A stretch of DNA of 64,000 nucleotides from Kiritimatiellia bacterium (GCA_028718125.1 JAQUMN010000007.1:62001-126000); one strand, 5' to 3'. Positions 8,199 through 17,035 are shown, counted from the first letter of the stretch. The notes: generated by a model not told the origin, from the sequence alone. Numbers and translations are program-made.

Positions 8199-9662
8199 CT
8201 AGCGCCGCAGGGCGTGGAGCAGGGAAAGTCCGCCGATGAACACAAATCCCAGCCAATAGAGCAATATAAACGGAATGGCCACATAGTTCAGGTTGCTGAC
8301 CGCGTAGTAAAGCGCAAGCGAGATGTAAATGATCAGCAGGATTTCCACCAAGACGGTGATGTTGAACCGGCTGCGATAATGCCGTCCCTTCCACGAACTC
8401 GCCCGGAGGTCGGACAGATTAAATTTAGGCGTGCGATTAAAGGCGCTTTTTCGGCCCATAAGCCCGCTGAAAACCGCCTTGGTATTGATCACGGAAAGCC
8501 CCGTGGCGCCTATCATGAGGATCGGTAAAAAGAGCACGCGGCGCTTCCAGTCGGGGTATATTTCGCGCTGGGCATAGATGTAAAAAAGCGGATAACTGAA
8601 GGCGTTGACGGTGAAGATCGAGGCCACCCAAAAAAAAAGCTTCGACTGCGGGCACTGTACCTCGATTATCAGAATCGGATAGGAGAGCAGGGCGATTAAC
8701 AGCAGGGTCGGGAACACCAGGTGATTGGTTAAGTGCACGGTGGCCTCGAATTTCAACAGCCACGGAATGGTTTTGTTCCGCCAGATAGTCGGCAGAAGTT
8801 TCTTGGCCGTCTGAATGGCACCCTTGGCCCAGCGATACTGCTGGTTCTTCAGGCCATAAACCTCGGCCGGGATTTCGGCCGGACAGACAACGTCGTTGAC
8901 ATACACGAATTTCCAGCCCGCCAACTGCGCCCGGTATGAAAGGTCCATGTCTTCGGTCAAGGTATCGTCCTGCCAATTGCCGGCATCGACAATAGCGGCC
9001 TTGCGCCAGATCCCGGCGGTGCCGTTGAAATTGATGAATATGCCGGAGGAATTGCGCGCGCCATGCTCCAGCACGAAATGTGCGTCCAGCCCAATGGCCT
9101 GGCCCCGGGTAAGCATGGAATAGCCGGCATTCAAGTGCCCCCAGCGGGCCTGCACCACCCCGATATTTTCGGAAGAAAAATAAGGCATCATATTGCGCAG
9201 GAAGTCGCGCGGCGGAATAAAATCGGCGTCGAAAATGGCCAGGAAATCACCCTGGGCCTCAACGAGACCGTTTTTCAGTGCGCCAGCCTTGAAACCCTGG
9301 CGATTGGTGCGATGCAGGTAATGAATGTTGATTCCCTGCGACTTGAATTTAGCGGCTAAATTTTCTGCATTTGCCCGGGTCTCGTCGCTGGAATCATCCA
9401 GAATCTGGATTTCAAGGCGATCACGGGGATAATCCAGCGCGCAGGCGGCTTCCAAGAGCCTGTTAACAACATATTGTTCGTTGTAAATCGGCAACTGCAC
9501 CGTCACCCGGGGCCATTCCGTGTAAGCGCGAACTGGTTTGGTCCTACCGACGCGGTTCTTGCGATAGAGGTAAAGCATCAGATAAGCGTGGGCAGCGTAA
9601 ATCGTGAGCACAAGCATGAGCGCTGTGTAAAGCGCCAGTAATAATATATCGGATAATGACAT
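8199..9662 (-). CDS. membrane glycosyltransferase family 2 (cellulose synthase/glucosylceramide synthase-like)
   Basis: About 487 residues. An N-terminal membrane helix (residues 3-32) is followed by a GT-A domain with LPIYNE, DD (89-90), DADF (145-148), TED (236-238) and QQYRW (274-278), the D,D,D,QxxRW signature of processive or polytopic GT2 enzymes. Three to four membrane helices follow. Such enzymes build or modify polysaccharides or glycolipids from nucleotide sugars at the inner membrane; acceptor and sugar are unknown. I chose the ATG at 9662 because it precedes the hydrophobic helix. An in-frame ATG about 40 bases upstream is also possible, and neither has a strong ribosome site. It is a single gene, convergent with thrC. 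Confidence 0.9.
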   Translation of the reverse strand: MSLSDILLLALYTALMLVLTIYAAHAYLMLYLYRKNRVGRTKPVRAYTEWPRVTVQLPIYNEQYVVNRLLEAACALDYPRDRLEIQILDDSSDETRANAENLAAKFKSQGINIHYLHRTNRQGFKAGALKNGLVEAQGDFLAIFDADFIPPRDFLRNMMPYFSSENIGVVQARWGHLNAGYSMLTRGQAIGLDAHFVLEHGARNSSGIFINFNGTAGIWRKAAIVDAGNWQDDTLTEDMDLSYRAQLAGWKFVYVNDVVCPAEIPAEVYGLKNQQYRWAKGAIQTAKKLLPTIWRNKTIPWLLKFEATVHLTNHLVFPTLLLIALLSYPILIIEVQCPQSKLFFWVASIFTVNAFSYPLFYIYAQREIYPDWKRRVLFLPILMIGATGLSVINTKAVFSGLMGRKSAFNRTPKFNLSDLRASSWKGRHYRSRFNITVLVEILLIIYISLALYYAVSNLNYVAIPFILLYWLGFVFIGGLSLLHALRR

Positions 9663-9804
9663 ATGCCAAAACTTCAATGCCACAGGGCACTGCGGTTGTT
9701 CCATCTTGTGGTTAAATCGCCATAAGCTGCTACCGGAAACCATGGAAGTATTAACAGCCCTGCCCGGATTGTCAATCATGAATTCCTATGCTAGACGCAT
9801 GCAG

Positions 9805-9953
9805 GCTGCGTCATCCACGCTGAAACCAGCGGCGTCGCAGCGCTTCGCCCTCCAATATCGCGAAAAATTGGCATCCATGGAGGGGCAGCCTGCCCGCCAT
9901 AGTCCGGCAGCTGCCGGACAAAGGAGGGAGATCCTGCGAGACCGTTCTTGATG
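9805..9953 (+). repeat. dispersed repeat family A, copy 1
   Basis: About 150 bp shared with copies at 34608-34735 (same strand) and 61741-61905 (opposite strand). Common blocks are GCGTCATCC, ACCAGCGGCG, CCGCCCTCCAA (here with one T) and CGAGACCGTTCTTGA. It carries an inner inverted repeat around AGTCCGGCAGCTGCCGGAC. No coding potential is apparent. The rest of 9663-9996 shows nothing I can assign. Confidence 0.88.
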
Positions 9954-9996
9954 TAACCATGACCCCATGCGTCTTTTGAGCATCCGGGTTAATTAA

Positions 9997-10024
9997 TTGA
10001 CATCCACGAAAGCAACTTTAAACT
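9997..10024 (+). promoter_or_regulatory. predicted sigma70-type promoter for the nitroreductase-like gene
   Basis: A consensus TTGACA (9997-10002) lies 16 bases before TAAACT (10019-10024), about 50 bases upstream of the start codon at 10075. Confidence 0.5.
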
Positions 10025-10074
10025 TATTGGCAAGGGATGTGCTGATTTGTATTTCAAAATCGGAGGAAAATCGC

Positions 10075-10734
10075 ATGAAAACGCTGCCTCGGTTAATCGC
10101 ATGGGTTGTGTTCGTCTCAGCGTGGTGGGGATTACTGGCGGGCGCGGCGGAGCCGCTCAAGCCTGTGGCGCTGCCCGCGCCGCAAATGGACAAGGGCCGG
10201 CCGCTTATGCAAGTGCTCCATGATCGGCAATCGCGCCGCGACATCAGCCCGGACAAGAACCTTTCGCTTCAGGAACTATCCAACCTTCTGTGGGCCGCCT
10301 GCGGCATCAACCGGACGGATTCCGGGAAGCGCACGGCGCCTACGGCTTCCAACCGCCAGGAAATTGACGTCTACGTGGCCACTGCCGACGGAGTATTTCT
10401 GTATGATTTCAAGGGACATCGCCTGGAGAGCGTCATGCAGGAAGACGTCCGCAAAATGGCCGGGAAACAAGCCTTTATCCATACGGCGCCAGTGGTGCTT
10501 ATCTTTGTTGCGGATGAGGAGCGTATGGGAGGACGATCTGGGATCGACAAGGCCTTTTATTCGGCGACGGACACCGGGTTTGTCAGCCAGAATGTTTACC
10601 TCTATTGCGCCTCAGAAGGCCTGGCTACAGTGGTAATCGGGATGGTGGACAAACCCGCGTTGGCCGCCAAAATTAAATTGCGGCCGGAACAGAAAGTCAT
10701 CCTGACTCAGCCCGTGGGCTATTCCGCAAAATAA
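10075..10734 (+). CDS. exported nitroreductase-family protein (SagB-like)
   Basis: 219 residues starting at ATG 10075 behind GGAGG (10061-10066). The first ~25 residues (MKTLPRLIAWVVFVSAWW...AAEP) form a signal peptide. The mature part has nitroreductase features: RQSRRDISPDKNLSLQELSNLLWAACGI at the N-terminus, the central STDTGF-like segment SATDTGFVSQNVYLYC, and a late GMVDKPAL region. Family members bind FMN and reduce nitro compounds or oxidise cyclic intermediates. An exported, FMN-dependent version is less usual, and the cofactor would have to be loaded before export or outside. It converges with the DUF4139-type gene through a repeat. Confidence 0.82.
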   Translation: MKTLPRLIAWVVFVSAWWGLLAGAAEPLKPVALPAPQMDKGRPLMQVLHDRQSRRDISPDKNLSLQELSNLLWAACGINRTDSGKRTAPTASNRQEIDVYVATADGVFLYDFKGHRLESVMQEDVRKMAGKQAFIHTAPVVLIFVADEERMGGRSGIDKAFYSATDTGFVSQNVYLYCASEGLATVVIGMVDKPALAAKIKLRPEQKVILTQPVGYSAK

Positions 10735-10740
10735 GGGCGT

Positions 10741-10859
10741 TTAATTTAGCCGCCAAAGGCAACAAATACACTGGATTCCCGACCCAGGCTCCGCCGGAGC
10801 GCTACGCCCAGGCGAGAAGCGGGAATCCACTCCAAACTTATAAATTCCTTTGCCGCAAG
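10741..10859 (-). repeat. dispersed repeat family C, minus-strand copy with a strong hairpin
   Basis: Read on the minus strand this matches 52763-52940: AAGTTTGGA.TGGATTCCCGC, then CGGCGGAGCCTGGGTCGG.AATCCAG and GCCTTTGGCGGC. The ends of the core (TGGATTCCCG and CGGGAATCCA) form an inverted repeat. It lies between two convergent genes, where it could also act as a terminator stem. Confidence 0.8.
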
Positions 10860-12983
10860 CTACTCCACGTTCAATTCGGCCAAAAACCTGGCAATTGCGG
10901 CGTTGCGGGACTGTTCGTCGGCACGCAGTTTCTCCAGGTCGACGTTCAACTGCTCAAGATCCTTCTCCTGCTGAACCAGTTTGCGTTCCCACATGGAATA
11001 GCTTTCCGAGTTCCGGGTCACGGTTTTCATGTTCTCACGGATGCGGTTTTGCTCTTGCGTGATGGCCTTGACCCGCTCTTCCTTCTGTTGGCGTTCACGG
11101 CGGACAACAGACAATGCCTCCTGCATGCCCACCAGCTCTTTCAGCGCTTGGCGCAGTTTGTCGGAAATATTCTTCTGGGTAATGAAAAAACGGACCTGGT
11201 CGCTCTGGATATTGGCCAACATCATTGTTTCCGGTTCCAAACGCTGTTCGCGGAAGAGGATGTCCCGGCTTTTGCCGCCACCGCGCTGGTTAGCGCCGTC
11301 GAGCACCAGGCGCAAGCGGTAGGCATCGCGGGTCTTTTCAATGTCCTTGGCCGGTTCCACCAGTTCCCAACCGCTTCGCAGGGGATGCTCAATCAAGTAG
11401 CGCCGTGCCTTATCGCGCTTGTTCTTGAGCGTGTAGACGGACGTATCCATGAACTTGCGCTGGAGCGTCAGCGTTCCGCGCGTGATTTTCATGGACACGA
11501 TTTCCTCCGGCTCGCTTTTGCGGTCCAATTTGGCTTCCCCGGCCAGGTCGAGCGCATAGGAGAGCAGGCGTTTCTCGCCGCTCTGGGTGTCGGTCAACCG
11601 CGCATCGCCGGCATACATGCCGTCTTCGAAAACGGTGACCGGTCCCTGCATCAAAAAAAGGCCGGACGTATTTTCCAGTTCCACACCGTTCAGCGGATTC
11701 TTCGGATTGACCTGGGCGTTGAAAATGGAAAGCTTCTCGCCCTTGATCGTCTGGTTCACAATGGGAATCATGGCCGATTGCCGGCGGGGCAGGGTAATCG
11801 GCTCTTTGACCGCGTATTCGAATAATTCCCCCGCATCGCGCGCGGCGGCCATGGCTTCCACGCCGCCGCCACCCATGGCAGCCATGTTGATCTGAGGCCG
11901 GGGTGGGGCCATTGCCATGGCTGGCGCCGCCGCCACCATGCGCATGGCCATATTGCCTTCGTACGCCGATTCTTTTGTCTTCATTTTGGCGCCGCCAATC
12001 GCGTCTGCCGCGCTTTCACCGGCAATTGCACCTTCATATTTCGGCGGCGCCAGATTTTCATTCAGGTCCGGACGGACTACCGGACGGCGCAGATATATCG
12101 GGTCGTAGAGGTTCTGAATGAACGATAGCGGTCGCCCTGAAACGAGCGTCAAGGTAATGCCGTTCCAGTCGTCGTCGGTCATGTTCTCTACGTGCGCCCA
12201 GCCCTGGAGGAGCGGGGCGTCCTTGTCGTCGAGCACTAAGCGATAGCTGGTCTTCCAGACCGGAGCCTCCAGCATGTAGCCTGCGCGCACCTGCCGCCGT
12301 TTCTCGCCGCTAAATATCAGGCGCACAGTTTTCTTGCCCTGGTCATGGCTGACCGCCAGTACCTTGAGCGCGGCATCCAGATCGGCCTGGATCGCGGGAT
12401 CGAGCACTTCGATTTCCTGGATCGCATCGAGGGAAAGCGCGCGGACGTTCTTATCGCTCATCAGGTTAAGAATATTTTCCTCGAAGATCTCCTTGTCAAC
12501 ATGCCGCTTGCGGGTTTCCACACCGATGATCGTGCCGGTCCAGTCGCGGGAAGTCGCCTTGACGCGCACGTTCACCCCGCGCAAGCGATTGAGCAGAACG
12601 CCCAGGTTGGGATTATCGGTCAGATCCACGCTGAACGACTTGAGTGTGCGGTCCACCGGGTCGCGCGATTCATACGTCACGGCCGCGATATGCCCGCCGC
12701 CTTCGTCAATCAGGACCAGGGACTTGATCAGGTCGTTGATCTGTTCGGTTTTGAACGACAATTCGGTTGCGGCCGTCCCGGATATTTCGGCCGCGCGCTC
12801 AAAATAGGCGACGCCGCTGGTGAACAGGACCACCTGTTTCAAGGGCAGGTCCGTTTTAGTCGCCCCCGGGATGGTCAACACCCCCGCGCCGGTTGGTGCC
12901 CCCGCGCCGGTTGGTGCCCCCGCGCCGGTCATTGCACTGGTGACGATCAGCATGGTACCGATTCCAAGCATAACCTGTTTCAT
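10860..12983 (-). CDS. exported DUF4139-type protein with coiled-coil C-terminus
   Basis: About 707 residues from an ATG at 12983 behind GGGAGG (7-base spacing). A signal peptide (MKQVMLGIGTMLIVTSAMT) is followed by a short tandem repeat GAPTGA. The body begins LKQVVLFTSGVAYFERAAEISG and has a long beta-rich middle with YMLEAPVWKTSYRLVL, LLQGWAHVENMTDDDWNG and LTLVSGRPLSF, as in DUF4139/MuiA-like proteins. The C-terminal ~110 residues are charged and helical, probably coiled coil. The molecular function of this family is not established. The gene is alone on its strand, with the zinc-ribbon gene 172 bases upstream. Confidence 0.8.
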   Translation of the reverse strand: MKQVMLGIGTMLIVTSAMTGAGAPTGAGAPTGAGVLTIPGATKTDLPLKQVVLFTSGVAYFERAAEISGTAATELSFKTEQINDLIKSLVLIDEGGGHIAAVTYESRDPVDRTLKSFSVDLTDNPNLGVLLNRLRGVNVRVKATSRDWTGTIIGVETRKRHVDKEIFEENILNLMSDKNVRALSLDAIQEIEVLDPAIQADLDAALKVLAVSHDQGKKTVRLIFSGEKRRQVRAGYMLEAPVWKTSYRLVLDDKDAPLLQGWAHVENMTDDDWNGITLTLVSGRPLSFIQNLYDPIYLRRPVVRPDLNENLAPPKYEGAIAGESAADAIGGAKMKTKESAYEGNMAMRMVAAAPAMAMAPPRPQINMAAMGGGGVEAMAAARDAGELFEYAVKEPITLPRRQSAMIPIVNQTIKGEKLSIFNAQVNPKNPLNGVELENTSGLFLMQGPVTVFEDGMYAGDARLTDTQSGEKRLLSYALDLAGEAKLDRKSEPEEIVSMKITRGTLTLQRKFMDTSVYTLKNKRDKARRYLIEHPLRSGWELVEPAKDIEKTRDAYRLRLVLDGANQRGGGKSRDILFREQRLEPETMMLANIQSDQVRFFITQKNISDKLRQALKELVGMQEALSVVRRERQQKEERVKAITQEQNRIRENMKTVTRNSESYSMWERKLVQQEKDLEQLNVDLEKLRADEQSRNAAIARFLAELNVE
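12884..12935. repeat. 18-bp tandem repeat encoding GAPTGA
   Basis: GTGCCCCCGCGCCGGTTG is repeated about 2.5 times (plus-strand reading) within the DUF4139-type gene, just after the predicted signal peptide. It is in frame and adds Gly-Ala-Pro-Thr-Gly-Ala units, so copy number could vary without breaking the gene. Confidence 0.8.
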
Positions 12984-13155
12984 AGAGCGCCTCCCGGTAA
13001 ATGGACGGTGAAACCGATAATTTATACTTACCATGCTTATCTATTTGGTTTGCTCCGTCAATATGATTTTGATTTTTGCCAACGGGCCAAAATAAAAAAA
13101 AGGACGCAATCGGCAGGAAAAAGCGAGGGCACCTCACGCTCGCGGTTGCATATAT

Positions 13156-13704
13156 TTACTGGAAGGGTGTGCTTTTGTATATCTGCTGCGAGGATTTAGC
13201 CAGATTGGGATGTTGAGCAGCAATTCTCAACTCCAAAAGATACAATACCGCCAAAAAATCCTTCACTTCTGATATCAGCCCCTTACGCCCGGTAAAAACT
13301 TCTATAAATTGCTTAAATGTATCCCTGACATATTCTGTCGCAGTTTCCGTGCAAACTTTTTTCTCCAAATAGCGGATAATTTTAGCAAACTCCCCCGGAT
13401 CCAGCCAAATTCCCTGGCAACTGGCGCATTTATCGATAACGACTTTAGAATCCACATATTTCAACGACAGCATTTTCTTTGAACATCTAGGGCAGACTTT
13501 TCCTTCGGAAGCTACGCTTAATTGTTCTGTATCTTCGCCAAAAGGATCGAAGTCCAGCCACCTTAAATCGCCGTCTGCACTATCTTTTGCTCTACGCAAT
13601 TCGTCGCGATCGAACCATTTGCCTTTGCATTTAACACATTCATTAATTTCAATGCCTTTGCTGTCAAATGGCTGTAATTCATTTTTACAATCCGGACATT
13701 TCAT
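13156..13704 (-). CDS. double zinc-ribbon protein (zf-TFIIB type)
   Basis: 182 residues starting MKCPDCKNEL at 13704, with GGAGA about 8 bases upstream. Two related zinc-binding units are visible: CPDC...INECVKCKGKWFDRDEL near the N-terminus and CPRC...IDKCASCQGIWLDPGEF near residues 65-105. This is the TFIIB-type zinc-finger domain found in many small bacterial proteins. The rest is helical, with no further motif. The role is unknown; family members are usually described only as zinc-ribbon proteins. Its coding sequence is more AT-rich than its neighbours, which may hint at a different origin. Confidence 0.85.
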   Translation of the reverse strand: MKCPDCKNELQPFDSKGIEINECVKCKGKWFDRDELRRAKDSADGDLRWLDFDPFGEDTEQLSVASEGKVCPRCSKKMLSLKYVDSKVVIDKCASCQGIWLDPGEFAKIIRYLEKKVCTETATEYVRDTFKQFIEVFTGRKGLISEVKDFLAVLYLLELRIAAQHPNLAKSSQQIYKSTPFQ

Positions 13705-13866
13705 TATCTTTCTCCTTGCTGGCAATCAAAACTTAAACCTTAATGGCAATGTAGTATTGTTTATTAATAGATTAGCCCGAAGAATTGAATTGTCAAAGAT
13801 TTTTCCAGTCAGCTATGTCAATATTATCATTTCCTTGACAGGCGAGCAAAATACCCGTGTAATAAT

Positions 13867-14067
13867 CAAATTGGGCCCCGCAAAGCGGAGCGACTTTTAT
13901 TCTGTTCGGATTGTCATCCTGAACGCAGTGAAGAGCCTGCCCTGAGCGAAGTCGAAGGGATCTCTCGCGGCGAGATTCCTCTTCTACGCTCGGAATGACA
14001 ACAAAGACGGATTGTCCGCCATAGGCGGATCCGCCTCCGGCGGAAAATTCCTATGCACTGAATCAGG
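13867..14067 (+). repeat. dispersed repeat family B, copy 1
   Basis: About 200 bp that is nearly identical to 59173-59376. It starts CAAATTGGGCCCCGC, contains GCGAAGTCGAAGGGATCTC and a small hairpin GGATCTCTCGC/GCGAGATTCC, and ends with a family C-like end (GGCGGATCCGCC, AAAATTCC, GCACTGAATCAGG). It accounts for most of the gene-free stretch 13705-14129. Confidence 0.92.
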
Positions 14068-14129
14068 CTGTCGGCAACTTTGCATGAACATAGCCGGCGG
14101 CTTGGGATTAAAGCATTTTACGCGCGCGT

Positions 14130-14921
14130 ATGAAGAATCACGTGATATTTATATTGGCTGGCATGGTATGTGCGAGTTCGGTTAATGCCGATGCCGCCGG
14201 TGTCGGAAGTCCGCAAACGCAAGGGCAGGGAAGGATCGCGGCAGCAGCGGAATGGTCTTATATCTTCAACAGGGACCTGGAATTTCAAAGCGCGACCCGT
14301 CCCCCCCATCATGAAAATGACAAACCTGAAAATTTCAGGATAGACGGCGGGAACAATATTTTGGGCAAGATTACGTACGGCCTTTTTGACTTCCTGGATA
14401 TATATGTAAAATTGGGCGTGGCGAATTACATCATCAAGGGGGATGTTGTTGTGGGAGACATCAGGACCGCTACGGAAGATCTATCAACCAGAGCGGCTTT
14501 TCTTTATGGCGGAGGCATTAAATTCGCCTGTGAAATTAAGGACGGCTGGATTATCGGCCTTGACGCACAGTTTCTTGCGTCAGATCATAAGCTGGATTTC
14601 AGCGCCACCACCGCGTCCGGCGCGGTCATTAATTCAATATACGACACTTGCAGGATGCAGGAGTGGCACGCCGCCCCTTATGTCGCCAGAAAGATCGCGA
14701 ACTTTACGCCGTATGCAGGCGGGAGATACTCAGATTTAAGGCTACACCAGGAAGGCCCCGATGATCCAAAACGGTGGGACAAATTACGCTTCAAGGCTGA
14801 CTGCAATATTGGCGTATTTGCGGGAACAGACTGGAACCTTGGAGATCACTTCAAATTGAATGTCGAAGGCAACTTGATAGATGAAACGGCCATGAACGTT
14901 AGCGCGGCATATAGATTTTAA
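14130..14921 (+). CDS. putative outer-membrane beta-barrel protein
   Basis: 263 residues. A signal peptide (MKNHVIFILAGMVCASSVNADA) is followed by alternating polar and hydrophobic strands with turns rich in Gly, Asp and Asn, and the chain ends in ...NVSAAYRF. A terminal aromatic residue after a beta strand is the usual mark of a BamA-inserted barrel. Segments such as GLFDFLDIYVKLGVANY and AAPYVARKIANFTPYAGGRYSDL look like paired transmembrane strands. No specific family is recognised. The ATG has no clear ribosome site. It converges on the MBL hydrolase gene 52 bases away. Confidence 0.65.
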   Translation: MKNHVIFILAGMVCASSVNADAAGVGSPQTQGQGRIAAAAEWSYIFNRDLEFQSATRPPHHENDKPENFRIDGGNNILGKITYGLFDFLDIYVKLGVANYIIKGDVVVGDIRTATEDLSTRAAFLYGGGIKFACEIKDGWIIGLDAQFLASDHKLDFSATTASGAVINSIYDTCRMQEWHAAPYVARKIANFTPYAGGRYSDLRLHQEGPDDPKRWDKLRFKADCNIGVFAGTDWNLGDHFKLNVEGNLIDETAMNVSAAYRF

Positions 14922-14973
14922 GCCAAATGTCGGATTTCTCTGAACGGTGGATTTTCCCTTCGCCGGCGGACCT

Positions 14974-15741
14974 TCAGGGTATCTCGAACGGCTTGTTTTT
15001 CTCGCCGATAACAGCGAAGCCTTCAAGTTTCCTTCTTTCGATTTCCCGGCTGAAATCAGCTGTGGTCATTGTCCAACTGCAATTAAGATGTATGGGGATA
15101 AGGCATCGGGGAACGAGCTTCCGCCTAACCTCTTCCAGTTGCGACACCTGTGACGCGTCCTTCGTGTTGAAAACGTGAAAAAGAACGTCTAAATTTTTCA
15201 GATCAGGATCGCCTTCATCGATCATTGAACTGTCCCCGGTATGGTAAAGCTTTGTTGTCCCCATCGTAATAAGATAACTTACATGAACAGGATGCCAGTC
15301 GCCATCGTGTTTTGTCTGATACACTTTGAGTTTTACTCCCCTGATCTCCCGAACAATCGGCTTTTTGAAGTGGTTGGGATAGATAATTGCCAACTGCCCG
15401 GGAGGCAACTTCTGTTTCGCCAAAATGGGATAGGCAATGCTGGGCGGCCCGACTACCGTGGCGCCCGTAGTTCTGGCGGCTTCGGCAACTTTCGCAGATG
15501 AAAAGTGATCGCCGTCATCATGAGTTATCAAAATGATATCTGCATTGGTCAGGCTAAAAGGCGATATTCCGTCGGCAAAAGCATCAATGAAAACAGTCTG
15601 TTGACCGTCGCATATTTTAACTGCTTCGACCCCGAGAAGGCTTATCCGAGCCTTGGCCGTCGCATCCTCGGCATATGCGCGATAGTGACAAACAATGCCT
15701 GCCGCCATTAAGATTACCACGAGGCCATTTCTTGCTTGCAT
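14974..15741 (-). CDS. exported metallo-beta-lactamase-fold hydrolase
   Basis: 255 residues with a signal peptide (MQARNGLVVILMAAGIVCHYRAYA). The MBL metal motif is ITHDDGDHF (HxxxDH), with a later metal residue in LYHTGDSSM and a final Asp/His region near HVFNTKD and IPIHLNC. The order and spacing resemble UlaG-like or 'MBL-fold protein YcbL/RomA-like' hydrolases that bind two zinc or manganese ions. The substrate is unknown. An export signal is uncommon in the UlaG branch, so it may act on an extracellular compound. Confidence 0.82.
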   Translation of the reverse strand: MQARNGLVVILMAAGIVCHYRAYAEDATAKARISLLGVEAVKICDGQQTVFIDAFADGISPFSLTNADIILITHDDGDHFSSAKVAEAARTTGATVVGPPSIAYPILAKQKLPPGQLAIIYPNHFKKPIVREIRGVKLKVYQTKHDGDWHPVHVSYLITMGTTKLYHTGDSSMIDEGDPDLKNLDVLFHVFNTKDASQVSQLEEVRRKLVPRCLIPIHLNCSWTMTTADFSREIERRKLEGFAVIGEKNKPFEIP

Positions 15742-16125
15742 TATCTTTAACCTGTGATCTTTTTCTTATTATAAGTTTATCGTGTTGCTCAGCCTAATAG
15801 ATCCTTTGACCTGAACATTATCAAAGAAAGTCATGGCCGGTTGTTGACTGCATTATTACCAATCCTGTTTTCTCCGGCAAGTAGTTATCCATTGCCGCGG
15901 CTACGGGAGGGGGCCGCACTTGATTTTGAGTTTTTCGCTAGCCAATATTTCAAGATCACTTCACGATCACAATTATGAGCATCGGTGAGTAAACTTGAGC
16001 ACAATTGAGCACTCATTCCCGACCTGGCAAAATCAAAAACGGCAAAAAACCGTCAAGGAAAAGCGGGAGGAATATGCCAATTCAATGCCTGTAAACATTG
16101 AAATTCATTAGTAAAACGAAACAAT
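15742..16125. other. gene-free stretch before tRNA-Val
   Basis: About 380 bases upstream of the tRNA promoter. I see no open frame with gene-like codons, no hairpin followed by T's, and no match to the repeat families of this window. It could hold remains of the element that brought the neighbouring integrase. Confidence 0.5.
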
Positions 16126-16154
16126 TTGACCGATGCCGAGAATAAATGTAGTAT
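16126..16154 (+). promoter_or_regulatory. predicted sigma70-type promoter for tRNA-Val
   Basis: TTGACC (16126-16131), a 17-base spacer and TAGTAT (16149-16154) sit 16 bases before the mature 5' end of the tRNA, the expected geometry. Confidence 0.65.
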
Positions 16155-16170
16155 GCCTTTATTTCCGTTC

Positions 16171-16247
16171 GGGCGATTAGCTCAGTTGGCTAGAGCACTA
16201 CCTTGACATGGTAGGGGTCGGAGGTTCGAGCCCTCTATCGCCCACCA
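16171..16247 (+). tRNA. tRNA-Val (anticodon GAC)
   Basis: A 77-base cloverleaf with encoded CCA. Acceptor GGGCGAT pairs with ATCGCCC. The anticodon stem CTACC/GGTAG encloses loop TTGACAT with anticodon GAC at 16205-16207, and the T arm carries GGTTCGAGCC. The decayed integrase gene starts its 3' end 3 bases downstream. Confidence 0.96.
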
Positions 16248-16250
16248 CGC

Positions 16251-16915
16251 TTATCGTGCTTTCTTTCTGCTATTTATGCAAGCAGCCGTTTCTGTGTTCT
16301 TCGGCGCAGTTTCGTCGGTGGCAGTTTTGGTGACGGTTTTTTCCTCATTTTTGACTTCCCCCGCGTCGTTTGTGATCTCGACGAGGTGGCCAAAACGTTC
16401 GCTTAATCGCTCTATGGCAGTCTGCTGATACTCGGAATTATTGGCGATATATCTCTGTGTCGTACGCAAGGTCGTATGTCCCATCAGCTGCCCGATAATC
16501 GTCATGTTCGTCCCATCGCCAGCCAGCTTTGTCGCGAACGAATGCCTTAAAGCGTATGGCGGGAGCTGGGGAACCTTGGCTTTTGCGCACCACCGTTGAA
16601 GGCGGCGGCGAAAGGCGCCGGCGCTGTATGGCGTCCCGTCACCATCGCGGAAAACGACTCCGCCTGGCGGCATGTTCGGTTTCATCTGGCGGACAAGTAT
16701 TTGAGCGGCGGGCACAGACAGGGGAACACTGCGCGGTATTGCCTCCCCGGTCGAACACGACGTTTTATGGACTGCAATGTTGATGCGGAATCGATCGCCG
16801 TCCAGAATAATATCAGCCTTGCGCAATGTGCGAAGCTCCTGGGGGGCAGGCCGGTCAGCAGGCCGAAGAGCAACATGTCGCGAAAAATCACCGGATGCAT
16901 TACTTCGTAGCGCAT
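16251..16915 (-). pseudogene. tyrosine recombinase (integrase) remnant next to tRNA-Val
   Basis: The C-terminal catalytic domain is clear: LRHSFATKLAGDG (box II His/Arg) and LMGHTTLRTTQRYI (His and nucleophile Tyr). The preceding segment is in another frame (MHPVIFRDMLLFGLLTGL...). Joining the frames at a run of six C's (16841-16846) restores LLTGLRPQELRTLRKADI, the box I Arg motif, if one G is put back; the deletion removes that catalytic Arg. No N-terminal DNA-binding domain can be found before the next gene. It is therefore most likely an inactive relic of an element integrated at the tRNA, unless the missing base is a sequencing error. Confidence 0.82.
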
Positions 16916-17035
16916 GATTTGGACGTCGAAAACGAATGATCGCCGGACGGGGGTGCTGGGGTGCGATACACGGCGGGAGGGGCAACATCGGCAACTATTT
17001 TCGGCTTGGTTTGCCCTGCTGCGGGCAGCAACGCT

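Noticed and set aside
15742-16170. possible riboswitch or small RNA in the gene-free stretch
   Set aside because: No stable conserved stem pattern or terminator was seen; only the tRNA promoter is supported.
16228-16247. second copy of the tRNA-Val 3' end as attachment site within the window
   Set aside because: Scanning the window, I found no repeat of the T arm and acceptor end beyond the tRNA itself.
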